Shown in pieces: positions 18,695-27,266 of a stretch of 64,000 nt of DNA. Position 1 is the stretch's first letter. The number at the start of each line of letters is the position of its first letter. This DNA is from Actinopolymorpha singaporensis (lineage in GTDB: Bacteria > Actinomycetota > Actinomycetes > Propionibacteriales > Actinopolymorphaceae): the NCBI RefSeq assembly GCF_900104745.1, contig NZ_LT629732.1:2839981-2903980 (forward strand). The letters run 5' to 3'. The notes under the pieces were generated by a model. That model had not been told where the DNA came from and searched no databases. It saw only the letters and a list, made by a program, of their open reading frames with translations. Position numbers and translations under genes: made by a program.

Positions 18695-19912
18695 GTGACA
18701 GCTGACCGCATCGTCGACGTCCGTACGTCGTTCGTCCGCGCCGAGAAGTCCGAGTCCGCTCGCCACGACGGTGGTGACCGGGAGCCGGTCCGGCGAGATC
18801 ACTGGCTGGGCGGCAAGGTCGCCAACCCGATGACGAAGTACGCGGAGTTCCGCGACAACCGCGACGCGGGCATCGGCGCCGCCGACGGTGGCACGGTCGT
18901 GGTGGAGGTGGAGTCGGAGTCCGGGGCGGTCGGTGTCTCCACGACGGCGGGGCTGGCGACGGCCGCGGTCATCCAGCAGCATCTCGCCCGGCTGGTCGTC
19001 GGCGAACGTGCGAGCGCCCACTCGCGTACCTGGGACCGGATGTTCTCCAGCACCCTGCGCTACGGCCGCAAGGGCCTTGTGCTGCACGCGATCTCGGCCG
19101 TCGACCTGGCCATCTGGGACCTGCACGGCAAGGTCGTAGGCGAACCCGTGCACGCATTGCTGGGCGGCCGGATCCGGGGCGCCGTCCAGGTCTACGCGAC
19201 CGGCCCGCGGCCGGAAACCGCCGCCCGGTTGGGGTTCGCGGGTGCCAAGCTGCCGCTGGTGTGGGGCCCGTCGGAGGGTGAGGCGGGGTTCCGGAACAAC
19301 GTCGCGCTGGCCCGCGAGGCCCGCGACGCGGTGCCCGCCGACTTCCCGTTGATGTACGACTGCTGGATGGCGCTGGACGTCGACTACGCCGTCCGCCTCG
19401 CGCACGCCGTCGAACCGCTGGGCTTCACCTGGATCGAGGAGCCGCTGCCACCCGACGACTACGCGGGCCTGCGCCGGATCCGGGACAGGATGCCGCCGAC
19501 GATGACGTTGAACACCGGCGAGCACGAGTACACCGCGAACGGGTTCCGGCTGCTCTGCGAGGCAGGGGTGGACGTCATCCAGCCCGACCTCGGCTGGTGC
19601 GGCGGGATGACGGAGGTGCTGCGGATCGCCGCGGTCGCCCGCGTGTACGGCGTACGGGTGATCCCGCACACGTGCGGCATGCCCAACTACCACTTCGTGG
19701 TGACCCAGCCCGGCGGCGACCTGGCGGAGTTCCCGGTGTTGTCCGCCGACGGTGAGCACCTGGCGCCCCAGCACGCCCCGCTGCTGCTCGGTGAGGACGT
19801 TCCTGACAAGGGCTGGTTGACAGTGGGCGAGAAACCCGGCTTCGGGCTGGCGCTCAACCCCGACGTCGAGCTCGTGCCGGCCGTACCCGAGCTGCCGGGA
19901 TTGGCGCGATGA
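18695..19912 (+). CDS. rhmD: L-rhamnonate dehydratase-like enolase-superfamily enzyme
   Basis: A 405-residue mandelate-racemase-type enolase superfamily enzyme resembling L-rhamnonate dehydratase, which removes water from L-rhamnonate to give 2-keto-3-deoxy-L-rhamnonate. The family signature HWLGGKVANPMTKYAEF is near the start. Metal ligands are seen in LMYDCWM (Asp), WIEEPLPP (Glu) and NTGEHEYT (Glu); the catalytic His of the RhmD type is in VIPHTCG. The start is GTG. It overlaps the downstream Gfo/Idh/MocA gene by ATGA. Related acid sugars (for example lyxonate or mannonate) remain possible substrates. Confidence 0.85.
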   Translation: MTADRIVDVRTSFVRAEKSESARHDGGDREPVRRDHWLGGKVANPMTKYAEFRDNRDAGIGAADGGTVVVEVESESGAVGVSTTAGLATAAVIQQHLARLVVGERASAHSRTWDRMFSSTLRYGRKGLVLHAISAVDLAIWDLHGKVVGEPVHALLGGRIRGAVQVYATGPRPETAARLGFAGAKLPLVWGPSEGEAGFRNNVALAREARDAVPADFPLMYDCWMALDVDYAVRLAHAVEPLGFTWIEEPLPPDDYAGLRRIRDRMPPTMTLNTGEHEYTANGFRLLCEAGVDVIQPDLGWCGGMTEVLRIAAVARVYGVRVIPHTCGMPNYHFVVTQPGGDLAEFPVLSADGEHLAPQHAPLLLGEDVPDKGWLTVGEKPGFGLALNPDVELVPAVPELPGLAR

Positions 19913-20988
19913 CGAAGCCGCGCGTGGGTGTGGTGGGCACGGGCTGGTGGGCCAGCACGGCACACCTTCCCGCACTGGCCGCCCACCAGGGATCGCAGCT
20001 GACCGCGATCTGCGAGCCGAAACCCGAACGGGCACGGGAGGTCGCCGCGCGGTTCGGCGTACGCCATGTCTTCGTCGACCTCGCCGACCTGCTCGCCGCG
20101 GATGTCGTCGACGGCCTGGTGATCGCCACCCCGCACACCACCCACCACGCCCTCGCACGCGCCGCGCTGGAGGCAGGCGTACACGTGCTGGTGGAGAAGC
20201 CGCTCACCACCAGCGCGGCCGAGGCGTTCGAGCTCGTCGACCTCGCGGAGTCCCGCGGACTGCAGCTGACCGTCGGCTACACCTACCACCACACCCCGGC
20301 CGCCGCGTTCGTGCGCGACGCGGTGCGCGAGGAGATCGGCGAGCTCGTCTGTGTCGCCGCCCAGTTCAACTCCGCCACTCAGTCGCTGTTCGGAGGCGGC
20401 GAGGACCCCGCTGACGCGGACGTGCCGCACCCGACGACGTACGCCGACCCGGCCAGTTCCGGCGGCGGACAGGGCCACACCCAGGTGACGCACCTGATGG
20501 GTGCGGTGATCTGGGCGACCGGCCGGGAGGTCGAGGAGGTGTTCTGCTACCAGGACGACCGCGGGCTGCCCGTCGACCTGGTGGACGTGATGGCGTTCCG
20601 GTTCGCCGGCGGCGGCCTCGGCACCGTCACCTCGACGGGGACCGCCGTGGACGGCCAGCCGCCCCGGCACCGCATCCACTACGACGGCACCCGGGGCACG
20701 GCGTTCCACGATCTCGCGACCGGGGCGGCCACTCTGGTGCGCGCCGGCGGGCAACGGGTCGAGTGCCCGGCGCCCAGCGAGGGCCCGGCGTACCCGACAG
20801 GCGCGCCGGCTCGCGCGTTCGCCGAGCTGCTCGCCGGCCGTGGCGCCAACCGTGCGCCCGGTGACCTCGCGGCCGCCACCGTGGCGTTCCTGGATGCGGC
20901 GTACCGTTCGGCGGCGACAGGGCGGGCCGAACGCGTGCCACGCCGAGGTGAGGCCTGCAGGTCTCTCGCGCAGCGCACCGACCGTTGA
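19909..20988 (+). CDS. Gfo/Idh/MocA-family oxidoreductase
   Basis: A 359-residue NAD(P)-dependent sugar dehydrogenase-like protein. The Rossmann motif VGVVGTGWWASTAHLPAL is at the N-terminus and the EKP motif (VLVEKPLTTS) follows at about residue 100. The C-terminal half is the alpha/beta substrate domain. Its ATG overlaps the stop of the rhamnonate dehydratase gene, so both are translated from one message and probably act in the same sugar or sugar-acid route, for example oxidising the sugar upstream of the dehydratase. The substrate is not visible. Confidence 0.88.
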   Translation: MTKPRVGVVGTGWWASTAHLPALAAHQGSQLTAICEPKPERAREVAARFGVRHVFVDLADLLAADVVDGLVIATPHTTHHALARAALEAGVHVLVEKPLTTSAAEAFELVDLAESRGLQLTVGYTYHHTPAAAFVRDAVREEIGELVCVAAQFNSATQSLFGGGEDPADADVPHPTTYADPASSGGGQGHTQVTHLMGAVIWATGREVEEVFCYQDDRGLPVDLVDVMAFRFAGGGLGTVTSTGTAVDGQPPRHRIHYDGTRGTAFHDLATGAATLVRAGGQRVECPAPSEGPAYPTGAPARAFAELLAGRGANRAPGDLAAATVAFLDAAYRSAATGRAERVPRRGEACRSLAQRTDR

Positions 20989-21218
20989 CCGCGCCGTTCA
21001 CGGCTGCCGGCCTGGCCGGCGCACCCGAGTCCGGGCCGGCGAGGCGCTGCCCGGCGACGGACCTGCCCACCACGTCTGGCGGACCGAGACGTAGGTGAAC
21101 GCAGGGCCTGATGCTGACTGATGCTGTGCCGAACGGCTGAGGTGGCGGACGTTCACGGGCACTGGGTTCTGCCCTTCGGCCGATCCGGGCACCTGCGCGT
21201 GCGGCCACGATCGACCGT

Positions 21219-22322
21219 ATGAGTCCTTTTGCAGAGCAAGTGACGGTTGACGCTCGGCCGTCGCTGTGGGCGCGGTGGCCCGCGTGGGCGGGATGGGCCG
21301 CGGCCGGATGGTCGCTGGCGTACGGCTTGCTGGGAGTGTTCTGGGCGCTCGGCGGCGCGGGCTTTCCGTTCGGGGCCGACCCGTACAGCGTGGGCGTCTC
21401 GCCGTTGGAGAACGCCAGTGCCGGAAGCCTGGCACCGGTGATCGCCGTCGTCTGCCTGTCCGGTGTGGTCGTCGCCGCGGCGATGGCCCGGACCTGGCCG
21501 CGCGGCAGGGCGGGTATCCCGTCGGTCTGGTTCGGCTGGGCGATGGCCGTGCCTCTCGCCGTCGGTGTACCGGACGTGCGCCCGTTGATGGGGGTGGCGA
21601 GGTTGCCCCTGCTCGCCGTGGGCGCGCCGTTCGGCTGGCCCAAGGGCGTCAGCGTGTTCGGGCCGGGCATGTTCACCTGGCCGGTGCTGAACCAGCTGCT
21701 GCTGATGCTCGGTGGTCTTTGCTGGGCGGCCGCCACGCTCGCGTACCAGCGCCGTCGGCGACACAACTGCGCACACTGCGGCCGTGGCCGGGGCGCGGCC
21801 TTCTGGACGACGCCGGCCGCCGCGGCCCGCTGGGGGCGCTGGGCCGTGGGTGCCGCGGTCATCATGCCGCTCTTCTACGCGGTGATCCGATGGTCGTGGT
21901 TCCTCGGCATCCCCTTCGGTGTGACAGCGGAGTTCCTGCGGGTGGAGGCCGAGGACACTCCGGACATCTGGCTGGCCGGGGCCATGGAGGGCACGCTGGC
22001 GTTCGGTGGAGCGGTGCTCACCCTCGGGCTGGTGCAGCGGTGGGGCGAGGTGTATCCCCGTTGGATTCCGTCCCTGCGGGGCAGGCCCGTCCGCCCGCGC
22101 ACCGCCGTCATCCCCGCGGCCGTCGTCACCTTGCTGATCACCACCGCGGGACTGGGCAATCTGCGGGCGCTGACCGGCGGGGTGTACCCGGCCGACGTGG
22201 GGGAGAACTGGGGGACGATCGCACCCGGGTTGTTGTGGCCGCTGTGGGCGGTCGGTCTGGGCGCCGCCACGCTCGCCTACCACCTGCGCCGGCGAGGCCG
22301 CTGCCGATCCTGCGCCGCATGA
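21219..22322 (+). CDS. Membrane protein of unknown function with two CxxC tails
   Basis: A 367-residue protein with about eight hydrophobic segments. The two halves look like a tandem duplication: each ends in a hydrophobic helix, AATLAY, a basic run and a CxxC pair (RRRRHNCAHCG near residue 185, RRRGRCRSCAA at the C-terminus). The two CxxC pairs would lie on the same side of the membrane, probably cytosolic, and could bind one metal together or form thiol pairs. No family with known function is recognised. It overlaps the downstream DUF402 gene by ATGA. Confidence 0.75.
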   Translation: MSPFAEQVTVDARPSLWARWPAWAGWAAAGWSLAYGLLGVFWALGGAGFPFGADPYSVGVSPLENASAGSLAPVIAVVCLSGVVVAAAMARTWPRGRAGIPSVWFGWAMAVPLAVGVPDVRPLMGVARLPLLAVGAPFGWPKGVSVFGPGMFTWPVLNQLLLMLGGLCWAAATLAYQRRRRHNCAHCGRGRGAAFWTTPAAAARWGRWAVGAAVIMPLFYAVIRWSWFLGIPFGVTAEFLRVEAEDTPDIWLAGAMEGTLAFGGAVLTLGLVQRWGEVYPRWIPSLRGRPVRPRTAVIPAAVVTLLITTAGLGNLRALTGGVYPADVGENWGTIAPGLLWPLWAVGLGAATLAYHLRRRGRCRSCAA

Positions 22323-22714
22323 CAGTGCCGTACGGACAGGGCTGGGCGGCGCGCTGGTATGCCAGGCAGGCGGCCGCCGGACGGGCTTCGCGTTACTCCT
22401 GTTACGTCGACATCACCACCCCTGCTCGGGTGGACGAATGCGGAGTCCACCTGGTCGACCTGGACCTCGACGTCGTACGTACGTGGGACGGCGACGTGGA
22501 GGTCCTCGACGAGGAGGAGTTCGAGGAGCATCGCTTCGCGCTCGGCTACCCCGAGGCCATCGCCAAGGCGGCCTTGCGTTCGGCCAGGAACGTGCGGGAG
22601 GCAATGACGGCCGCGACGTGTCCCTTCGACGGGGAGGTCGCCGGCAGGAGAGTTTCGTCATTCACCGCGTACGAAGAAATCCGGCTGGGACACTCGGACG
22701 CACCTCTGTCATAA
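22319..22714 (+). CDS. DUF402 (FomD-like) protein
   Basis: A 131-residue protein of the DUF402/FomD barrel family, with the typical YVDITTPARVDECGVHLVDLDLDVV and EVLDEEEFEEHRFALGYPEAIAKAA segments. Characterised relatives hydrolyse nucleoside di- and triphosphates or nucleotidyl-phosphonate intermediates with divalent metal; which activity applies here is unknown. The ATG at 22319 overlaps the TGA of the upstream membrane protein gene, so the two proteins are made from one message. Confidence 0.75.
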   Translation: MTVPYGQGWAARWYARQAAAGRASRYSCYVDITTPARVDECGVHLVDLDLDVVRTWDGDVEVLDEEEFEEHRFALGYPEAIAKAALRSARNVREAMTAATCPFDGEVAGRRVSSFTAYEEIRLGHSDAPLS

Positions 22715-22733
22715 CGACCTTGTTGAGGTTGAG

Positions 22734-24182
22734 ATGCCCGGAATGCGGTCGGTCTCCCGGCGGGTGTGGGCGACGTCAATCGCGGCTTGCCTTCCCACGG
22801 TGATGGTCGGCGCGGCGGCGATCGCCACGCCGGCCGCGACACCCACACCGGCACTCACACCCGCCAGGGTGGCTGCGCCCAGCGACTTCAACGGCGATGG
22901 TTCCGTCGACCTCGCACTCGGCTCGCAGGCGACCGTCGCCGGGTTCCCGTTCGCGGGCATGGTTCCCACCGTCTACGGCACCGGCACCACCCTCAACCCG
23001 GCCAAGCGGCAGCGCATCGACGAGTCGCTGCCCTGGGTGCCGGGGACCCCGCAGCAGGACGAGGGTTTCGGATCCACACTCGCCTCGGCCGACTTCAACG
23101 CCGACGGTTTCGCCGACCTGGCGGTGTGTGCGCCCACCGAGACCGAGAACGGATTTGGGGGAGTCGGGGCCCTCTACATCCTGTTCGGCACCTCCAAGGG
23201 ATTGACCCGCGCCTCCCGCGTGGTCTCCAACTGCGACGAGGTGGCGGCCGGAAGGTTCAACGGGGACGGCCTCCCCGACCTCGCGATTCTCGGCGACCAG
23301 CCCAAGGTGATGTACGGAAGTGCGACGCTGAGCAATCCCGGTGGCATCGTGCTGAAGAACTTCGGGGCCACCGGCGGAGCCCTGTTCGGGCGCGCCGCGC
23401 TCGCGTCCGGTGATCTCAACCACGACGGTTTCTCCGACGTCGTCTACACCGTCTCCCGTACGCGTGGGGTGGTCCTGCAGGTCTACTTCGGCGGCGCCGG
23501 CGGCCTCGGCAGCTCGCCGTCGCAGCTGATCGCCACGTCGCTGTCCACCGCTGCCTCTATCGGCGACATCAACGGCGACGGCTTCGGTGATCTGGCGGTG
23601 GGCAGCCCCACCGAACCGGTCGGCGGGCATATTCTCGCCGGGCAGGTACGCGTCTGGTACGGCAGCGCGTCCGGGCTCAACCTGACCCGCGGTGTCACGG
23701 TGATCAACCAGGACTCACCCGGGGTCCCGGGCGGCCCGGAAGCGGGCGACTACTTCGGCTACAGCGTCGCCCTCGGCGACGCCACCGGCGACCGCCGGGC
23801 CGACCTCGCCATCGGGGTGCCGTTCGAGGACATCGGCACGGTCGTCGACGCCGGGTACGCGACCGTGATCCTCGGTGCCGCCGGCGGCCTGAACCTCACC
23901 ACGGCCAAGCCGTACCAGCAGGGCACCGGGGGCGTGCCGGGCACGGTGCGGGCCGGTAACGAGTTCGGGTGGGCCATGGTTTTCCGGGACTTCAACCGGG
24001 ACAACCGCGCGGACCTCGTCGTAACGGCCGTGGGTACGAACGCCAACCAGGGCCTTGCCATGGTGCTGACGGGAACGACGACCGGTGTGGTCGGCCCCGG
24101 TGTGTTCCCGGTGCTGACGCCGCAGACGCTGGCTTTCCCGGCGCCGGCCCGGGCGTTCTTCGGCGTCTCGCTCTCCAGGTAG
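22734..24182 (+). CDS. Secreted FG-GAP repeat beta-propeller protein
   Basis: A 482-residue exported protein. A signal peptide covers about residues 1-37 and is followed by a Pro/Thr/Ala-rich stretch. Seven calcium-loop motifs of the DxNxDGxxD type follow at regular spacing (DFNGDGSVD, DFNADGFAD, RFNGDGLPD, DLNHDGFSD, DINGDGFGD, DATGDRRAD, DFNRDNRAD), with FG-GAP strands such as GFGSTLASADFN and YFGYSVALGD. The layout predicts one seven-bladed integrin-alpha-like propeller. No catalytic domain is attached. It starts 19 bases after the DUF402 gene. The ligand is unknown. Confidence 0.85.
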   Translation: MPGMRSVSRRVWATSIAACLPTVMVGAAAIATPAATPTPALTPARVAAPSDFNGDGSVDLALGSQATVAGFPFAGMVPTVYGTGTTLNPAKRQRIDESLPWVPGTPQQDEGFGSTLASADFNADGFADLAVCAPTETENGFGGVGALYILFGTSKGLTRASRVVSNCDEVAAGRFNGDGLPDLAILGDQPKVMYGSATLSNPGGIVLKNFGATGGALFGRAALASGDLNHDGFSDVVYTVSRTRGVVLQVYFGGAGGLGSSPSQLIATSLSTAASIGDINGDGFGDLAVGSPTEPVGGHILAGQVRVWYGSASGLNLTRGVTVINQDSPGVPGGPEAGDYFGYSVALGDATGDRRADLAIGVPFEDIGTVVDAGYATVILGAAGGLNLTTAKPYQQGTGGVPGTVRAGNEFGWAMVFRDFNRDNRADLVVTAVGTNANQGLAMVLTGTTTGVVGPGVFPVLTPQTLAFPAPARAFFGVSLSR

Positions 24183-24191
24183 TGGAGCTCA

Positions 24192-24223
24192 GCCGGAGGG
24201 ATGTGTGCGAAACCTCCTCCGGC
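24192..24223. terminator. Hairpin between converging genes
   Basis: GCCGGAGG at 24192-24199 pairs perfectly with CCTCCGGC at 24216-24223 around a 16-base loop. It sits in the 42-base gap between the converging FG-GAP and pentapeptide genes, where a shared terminator is expected. Confidence 0.55.
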
Positions 24224-24224
24224 G

Positions 24225-24884
24225 TCACCCGGCGGGCTCGAGGTGACCGACGCAGGTCTGCGGCTGGCCCGACGACCGCGAGCCGTCCGGGCACACCACG
24301 TCCGACCACACAGTGCCGGAGAGGTCGGCGTCCTCCAACCGGGCGCCGGTGAGGTCGGAGTCGACCATCCGGGCGCCGGACAGGTCCGCCTCGCGCAGGT
24401 CTGCACCCGTCGCATCCGCCCGGGTGAGCGTCACCTGACTCAGGTCCGCGGCGTTCAGCCGCGCCCGGATCAGTCCCACCGCGGACAGGTAGGCGCCGTG
24501 CAGGCCGGCCCGGCGCAGGTCCGCGCCGCCCAGGTCGACGCCCCGCAGCGTCGCGGTCTCGAGGACCGCGTCGGTGAGGTCGGCGCCGGAGAGGTCGACG
24601 TGGCTGAGCCTCGCCGCGGCCAGGCTCGCCCGGTGCAGGTTTGCCCGGCGCAGGGTGGCCCGGCTCACGTGCTGGCCGTCGAGGGTGGTCCCTTCGAGAT
24701 TCGCGCAGCGCATCGTCCGGCGGGTGAGCGAGGAGCCGGACAGCGTTCTGTCGGACAGATCGGGGCCCGCCTGAGCCCGGGGACAGTTGCGCCCGTGGCT
24801 GCCGGACGCGCAGGCCGCGAGGCCCGCGGTCAGGGCGGCGAGAACGACCAAGGCGGCCACCGCGCGCCTTCCCCCGTACCGCAC
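24225..24884 (-). CDS. Pentapeptide-repeat lipoprotein
   Basis: A 219-residue protein. A lipoprotein signal (hydrophobic stretch ending LTAGLAAC, cleavage before Cys25) is followed by about 25 tandem A(D/N)LxX-type pentapeptides such as ANLHR, ADLTD, ADLRR, ADLSQ and ADLRE, which build a right-handed beta-helix. A short non-repeat tail contains two Cys (VCPDGS, TCVGH). GTG at 24884 is chosen because it places the lipoprotein signal at the N-terminus and avoids overlap with the upstream hydrolase gene. Extracytoplasmic membrane anchoring is inferred; the role is unknown. Confidence 0.82.
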   Translation of the reverse strand: MRYGGRRAVAALVVLAALTAGLAACASGSHGRNCPRAQAGPDLSDRTLSGSSLTRRTMRCANLEGTTLDGQHVSRATLRRANLHRASLAAARLSHVDLSGADLTDAVLETATLRGVDLGGADLRRAGLHGAYLSAVGLIRARLNAADLSQVTLTRADATGADLREADLSGARMVDSDLTGARLEDADLSGTVWSDVVCPDGSRSSGQPQTCVGHLEPAG

Positions 24885-24915
24885 CTGACCAGTATCGACG
24901 CCACGCCCGGACCCG

Positions 24916-25473
24916 TCACAGCCTCGCCACGAAACCGTCCACCGTCGCCACCACCTCGCGAAGGATGTCGGCCGAATTGACCGGATCGGCCTTGGTTTCC
25001 AGACCGTGGTCGGCACCGGGGATCTCCAGCACCTGCGCCTTCGTGGAGCGGGCGAGGTCGCCGTTCCAGGTCGGGTCGCCGGTGCCGCCGACCAGCAGGG
25101 TCGGCGCCGTGGTCGCGGTCAGGGCTCCGGTCACGTGCCGCTCCCCGCACAAAGGGGTCAGCCAGATCGCCGGGAGGTTCCGTTCGACCGCGACCGGAGC
25201 GGCGAACGTACCGAGCGACTTGCCCACCAGCAGCAGGCGTTCGGCCTTCTCCTGGTCCAGCGCCGCGACCGCCTGGTCGCACACCCAGCCGGACGCCGCC
25301 GCGCGGTCGGACAGTGCGCGGGGCTCCCACCACACCTCCTGCACCGTCCACCCCCGGGCGAGCAGCACCGCGCGGGCGAAGTGCAGCAGCGGGCGGGCCG
25401 GCGTGTAGTACGCGCCGGGCAGAACGATCGCGACCCGGGCGGGGTCGGCCTCGAACCGGTTCTGATCAGCCAT
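24916..25473 (-). CDS. Small alpha/beta hydrolase
   Basis: A 185-residue cytosolic alpha/beta-hydrolase-fold protein. The nucleophile elbow is LLLVGKSLGTFAAP (Ser within GKSLG), the acid is probably Asp in GGTGDPTW, and the base is His in PGADHGLE. No lid domain is present. ATG at 25473 starts the recognisable domain; an earlier in-frame start adds 15 basic residues without support. It lies 31 bases upstream of the pentapeptide lipoprotein gene on the same strand. The substrate is unknown. Confidence 0.82.
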   Translation of the reverse strand: MADQNRFEADPARVAIVLPGAYYTPARPLLHFARAVLLARGWTVQEVWWEPRALSDRAAASGWVCDQAVAALDQEKAERLLLVGKSLGTFAAPVAVERNLPAIWLTPLCGERHVTGALTATTAPTLLVGGTGDPTWNGDLARSTKAQVLEIPGADHGLETKADPVNSADILREVVATVDGFVARL

Positions 25474-25632
25474 GCCCCATTGTCGCCATCGGCGGTGCGG
25501 GTGTGCTCGCCCTCGCACTGGAGAGCGTGGCGTATCCGAGTCCGGCCACTTGGCGGCGATGATCTTGTGGGCACACGCGGACCGCGCCTAGGTTCGCCGG
25601 GACTGTCCGAGTCCTGCACACAGGAGGCACTC

Positions 25633-27222
25633 GTGTCCGAAACACCGTCCCGGTCCTCGCACCTGCTGCCGCGGGTGCTGGCAGCGGCCGGCACGCTCGC
25701 GCTCGGGTTCGGTGTCCTGACCGGCACCGCGGCGGCGGCACCGCAGCCGGTCCGCGGCACACCCGCGCACCCGGCGGCGGTGGCGGCCAAGCCCGCCACA
25801 GCAGCGAAACCTGCCGAGCCCGCCACCGCGACCCTCGCCGCCCCGGTCTGCGGGACGCTGTGCGACGGTGCTCCGGTGAGCGACGCGCGCGAAGACCGGT
25901 TGGCCGACGGAGCGACCATCTACGGACGCTCGATCGAGCTGCACATGTCCGACCTGGACGCGATGGGCTGGGCGAGCATCAACAACGGCGACCCCACCGA
26001 CGAGGTGTGGCTGGACCGGTCCTACGACGGCGGAAAGACGGTCGCCGACACCAAGCTCGGCGGCGCGACCATCCCCGCGGGCAAGCGCGGCACCACCACC
26101 GCGATGTTCAACGTGAACGACCCGGCCAACCAGCGCACCGGCGTACTCCGCGCCTGCGGCAAGGCCGGCAACCGCGACGACGTGCGGTGCACCGCCTGGA
26201 CCGGCGTGGAACGCCCGAACCTCGAAGGGACACCCACCAAGCGTGCGGTGCAGGCACTGGTCAAGCTGTACAACCGGGACACCGGGCTGTGGAAGACCAC
26301 CGGCTGGTGGAACTCCGCGAACGCGCTGACCGCCGTCCTCGACTACCAGCTGGCCACCGGCGACCGGTCCTACGACTGGATCATCGCCAACACCTACGAC
26401 AAGAACCTGCACGCCCAGGGCGGCAACTTCACCAACGACTACGTCGACGACACCGGCTGGTGGGCACTTGCCTGGATCAGGGCGTACGACCTGACCGGAC
26501 AGGAGCGCTACCTGCAGACGGCGAAGTACGACGTCGACTACATGTGGAGCACCCGCGACGACGTCTGCGGCGGCGGCGTGGTGTGGAACGTCAACCAGCG
26601 TTACAAGAACGCCGTCACCAACGAACTGTTCATCAAGGCCGCGGCGAGTCTGCACAACCGCATCCCCGGGGACAGCGAGTACCTCGACCGGGCGCTGAAC
26701 ATCTGGCAGTGGTTCCGGGCCAGCGGGATGATCAACGCGGACAACCTGATCAACGACGGCCTGAACGGTACGACCTGCCAGAACAACGGCCAGACGACCT
26801 GGACCTACAACCAGGGCATCGTCCTCGGGGCGCTGACCGAGCTGGCCGCGGCGACGAAGGACAACTCCTACCTCACCCAGGCGCGTGAGCTGGCCGACGC
26901 CTCGACCGGCAGCGAGTACCTCAACCCGAACGGCGTGCTGACCGAGCCGTGCGAGCCGAACGGTTGCGGCGCGGACGGGCCGACGTTCAAGGGCGTCTAC
27001 GTCCGCAACCTCGGCGAGCTGAACGCGGTGCTGCGCGAGCGGCCGTACCAGCGTTACCTGCAACGGCAGGCGACCGTGTCGTACCTGCGTGACCGGAACC
27101 GCTTCGACCAGTACGGCGTGCACTGGGCCGGGCCGATCGAGGCGATCAGCGCGGCCACCCAGCAGAGCGCGACGGAGGCGCAGATCGCGCCGCTGTGGGG
27201 CCGCGGTCCCAGCCGGGGCTGA
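25633..27222 (+). CDS. Secreted GH76-family alpha-1,6-mannanase-like glycosidase
   Basis: A 529-residue exported protein. The signal peptide covers about residues 1-36; an Ala/Pro/Lys-rich linker and a Cys-containing beta-rich region (about 70-190) come before the (alpha/alpha)6 GH76 barrel (about 200-515). The family's adjacent catalytic aspartates appear as D272-D273 in NDYVDDTGWWALAW, and TWTYNQGIVLGAL and FKGVYVRNL are further family motifs. GH76 enzymes cut alpha-1,6-mannose backbones of fungal mannan or related glycans. GTG at 25633 has GGAGG five bases upstream. Together with the GH92 protein it suggests alpha-mannan degradation. Confidence 0.87.
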   Translation: MSETPSRSSHLLPRVLAAAGTLALGFGVLTGTAAAAPQPVRGTPAHPAAVAAKPATAAKPAEPATATLAAPVCGTLCDGAPVSDAREDRLADGATIYGRSIELHMSDLDAMGWASINNGDPTDEVWLDRSYDGGKTVADTKLGGATIPAGKRGTTTAMFNVNDPANQRTGVLRACGKAGNRDDVRCTAWTGVERPNLEGTPTKRAVQALVKLYNRDTGLWKTTGWWNSANALTAVLDYQLATGDRSYDWIIANTYDKNLHAQGGNFTNDYVDDTGWWALAWIRAYDLTGQERYLQTAKYDVDYMWSTRDDVCGGGVVWNVNQRYKNAVTNELFIKAAASLHNRIPGDSEYLDRALNIWQWFRASGMINADNLINDGLNGTTCQNNGQTTWTYNQGIVLGALTELAAATKDNSYLTQARELADASTGSEYLNPNGVLTEPCEPNGCGADGPTFKGVYVRNLGELNAVLRERPYQRYLQRQATVSYLRDRNRFDQYGVHWAGPIEAISAATQQSATEAQIAPLWGRGPSRG

Positions 27223-27266
27223 CGCGGGATCCAGTCGGTCTGCCAGGCCCTCAGCGCCTCAGCCCC

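Noticed and set aside
20989-21218. A 230-base gap after the Gfo/Idh/MocA gene
   Set aside because: Short open frames exist on both strands, but none has a ribosome binding site, family similarity or distinctive codon use; no structured RNA was recognised.
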